This document shows positions 6,314 to 6,345 of a stretch of DNA of 6,345 nucleotides, in pieces. Both the position numbers and the translations under genes were made by a program. The notes below the pieces were generated by a model, which was given only the letters and a program-made list of their open reading frames with translations, did no database searches and was not told the origin of the DNA. Numbering within the stretch: position 1 is the first letter of the stretch; every line of letters begins with the position of its first letter. The stretch covers positions 1-6,345 of the forward strand of contig JAAYWE010000144.1 in NCBI GenBank assembly GCA_012516755.1, given 5' to 3'. Origin of the DNA: Treponema sp. (GTDB lineage Bacteria > Spirochaetota > Spirochaetia > Treponematales > Rectinemataceae).

Positions 6314-6342
6314 TTTAGAGTGAATTCTACGTTCGTTCGCAA
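6314..6342 (-). promoter_or_regulatory. Possible promoter of the mmd operon
   Basis: On the minus strand TTGCGA (6342-6337) and TCTAAA (6319-6314) are separated by 17 bases. Each matches four of six bases of the sigma-70 -35 and -10 consensus. It would start transcription near 6307, about 40 bases before mmdA. The window ends right here, so sequence above the -35 cannot be read, and a gene further upstream could also be part of the operon. Confidence 0.3.
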
Positions 6343-6345
6343 AGT

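Overview
The window reads as a compact chromosomal stretch of an anaerobic, fermentative bacterium. Every complete gene lies on the minus strand. Transcription therefore runs from the right end towards the left. The base composition is moderate (roughly half G+C by eye), gaps between genes are short, and most starts have strong Shine-Dalgarno sequences (AGGAGG, GAGGAG, GAGGGG). I cannot fix the taxon. Strong Shine-Dalgarno use argues against Bacteroidota. A bifunctional ThrA together with a sodium-pumping decarboxylase would fit a spirochaete or a similar anaerobe, but that is only a guess.

Right part (about 6345 down to 2708): a four-gene operon, mmdA-mmdD-mmdC-mmdB, encodes a membrane-bound, biotin-dependent decarboxylase that pumps Na+. 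MmdA is the carboxyltransferase. MmdD is the small one-helix OadG-family subunit. MmdC carries biotin on the Lys of an EAMKM motif. MmdB is the multi-span decarboxylase and Na+ channel subunit, and all its hallmark residues are present. The best substrate call is methylmalonyl-CoA, which is decarboxylated to propionyl-CoA during succinate/propionate fermentation. No biotin carboxylase gene is present in the window, which fits a decarboxylase rather than a carboxylase. A putative promoter and a small hairpin that could mask a ribosome binding site precede mmdA.

Middle (2707 to 2563): a 145-base gap holds a perfect 13-bp inverted repeat (terminator or operator) and a possible extended -10 promoter for the next gene.

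Left part (2562 to 124): a bifunctional aspartokinase/homoserine dehydrogenase (thrA), collinear with E. coli ThrA at 812 codons. It carries one in-frame UAG at codon 257, exactly where the family has a near-invariant lysine in the GAKVLHP motif. There is no frame change, and everything on both sides is well conserved. This is the one real oddity of the window. It could be a nonsense mutation, a sequencing error, a split enzyme or read-through. UAG is also the normal final stop of mmdD and mmdC here, so general reassignment of UAG is unlikely.

Left edge (1 to 123): the probable last codons of a convergent plus-strand gene end at 62. A strong, two-way intrinsic terminator lies between it and thrA. 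I see no mobile element, CRISPR array, tRNA, rRNA or previously undescribed system.
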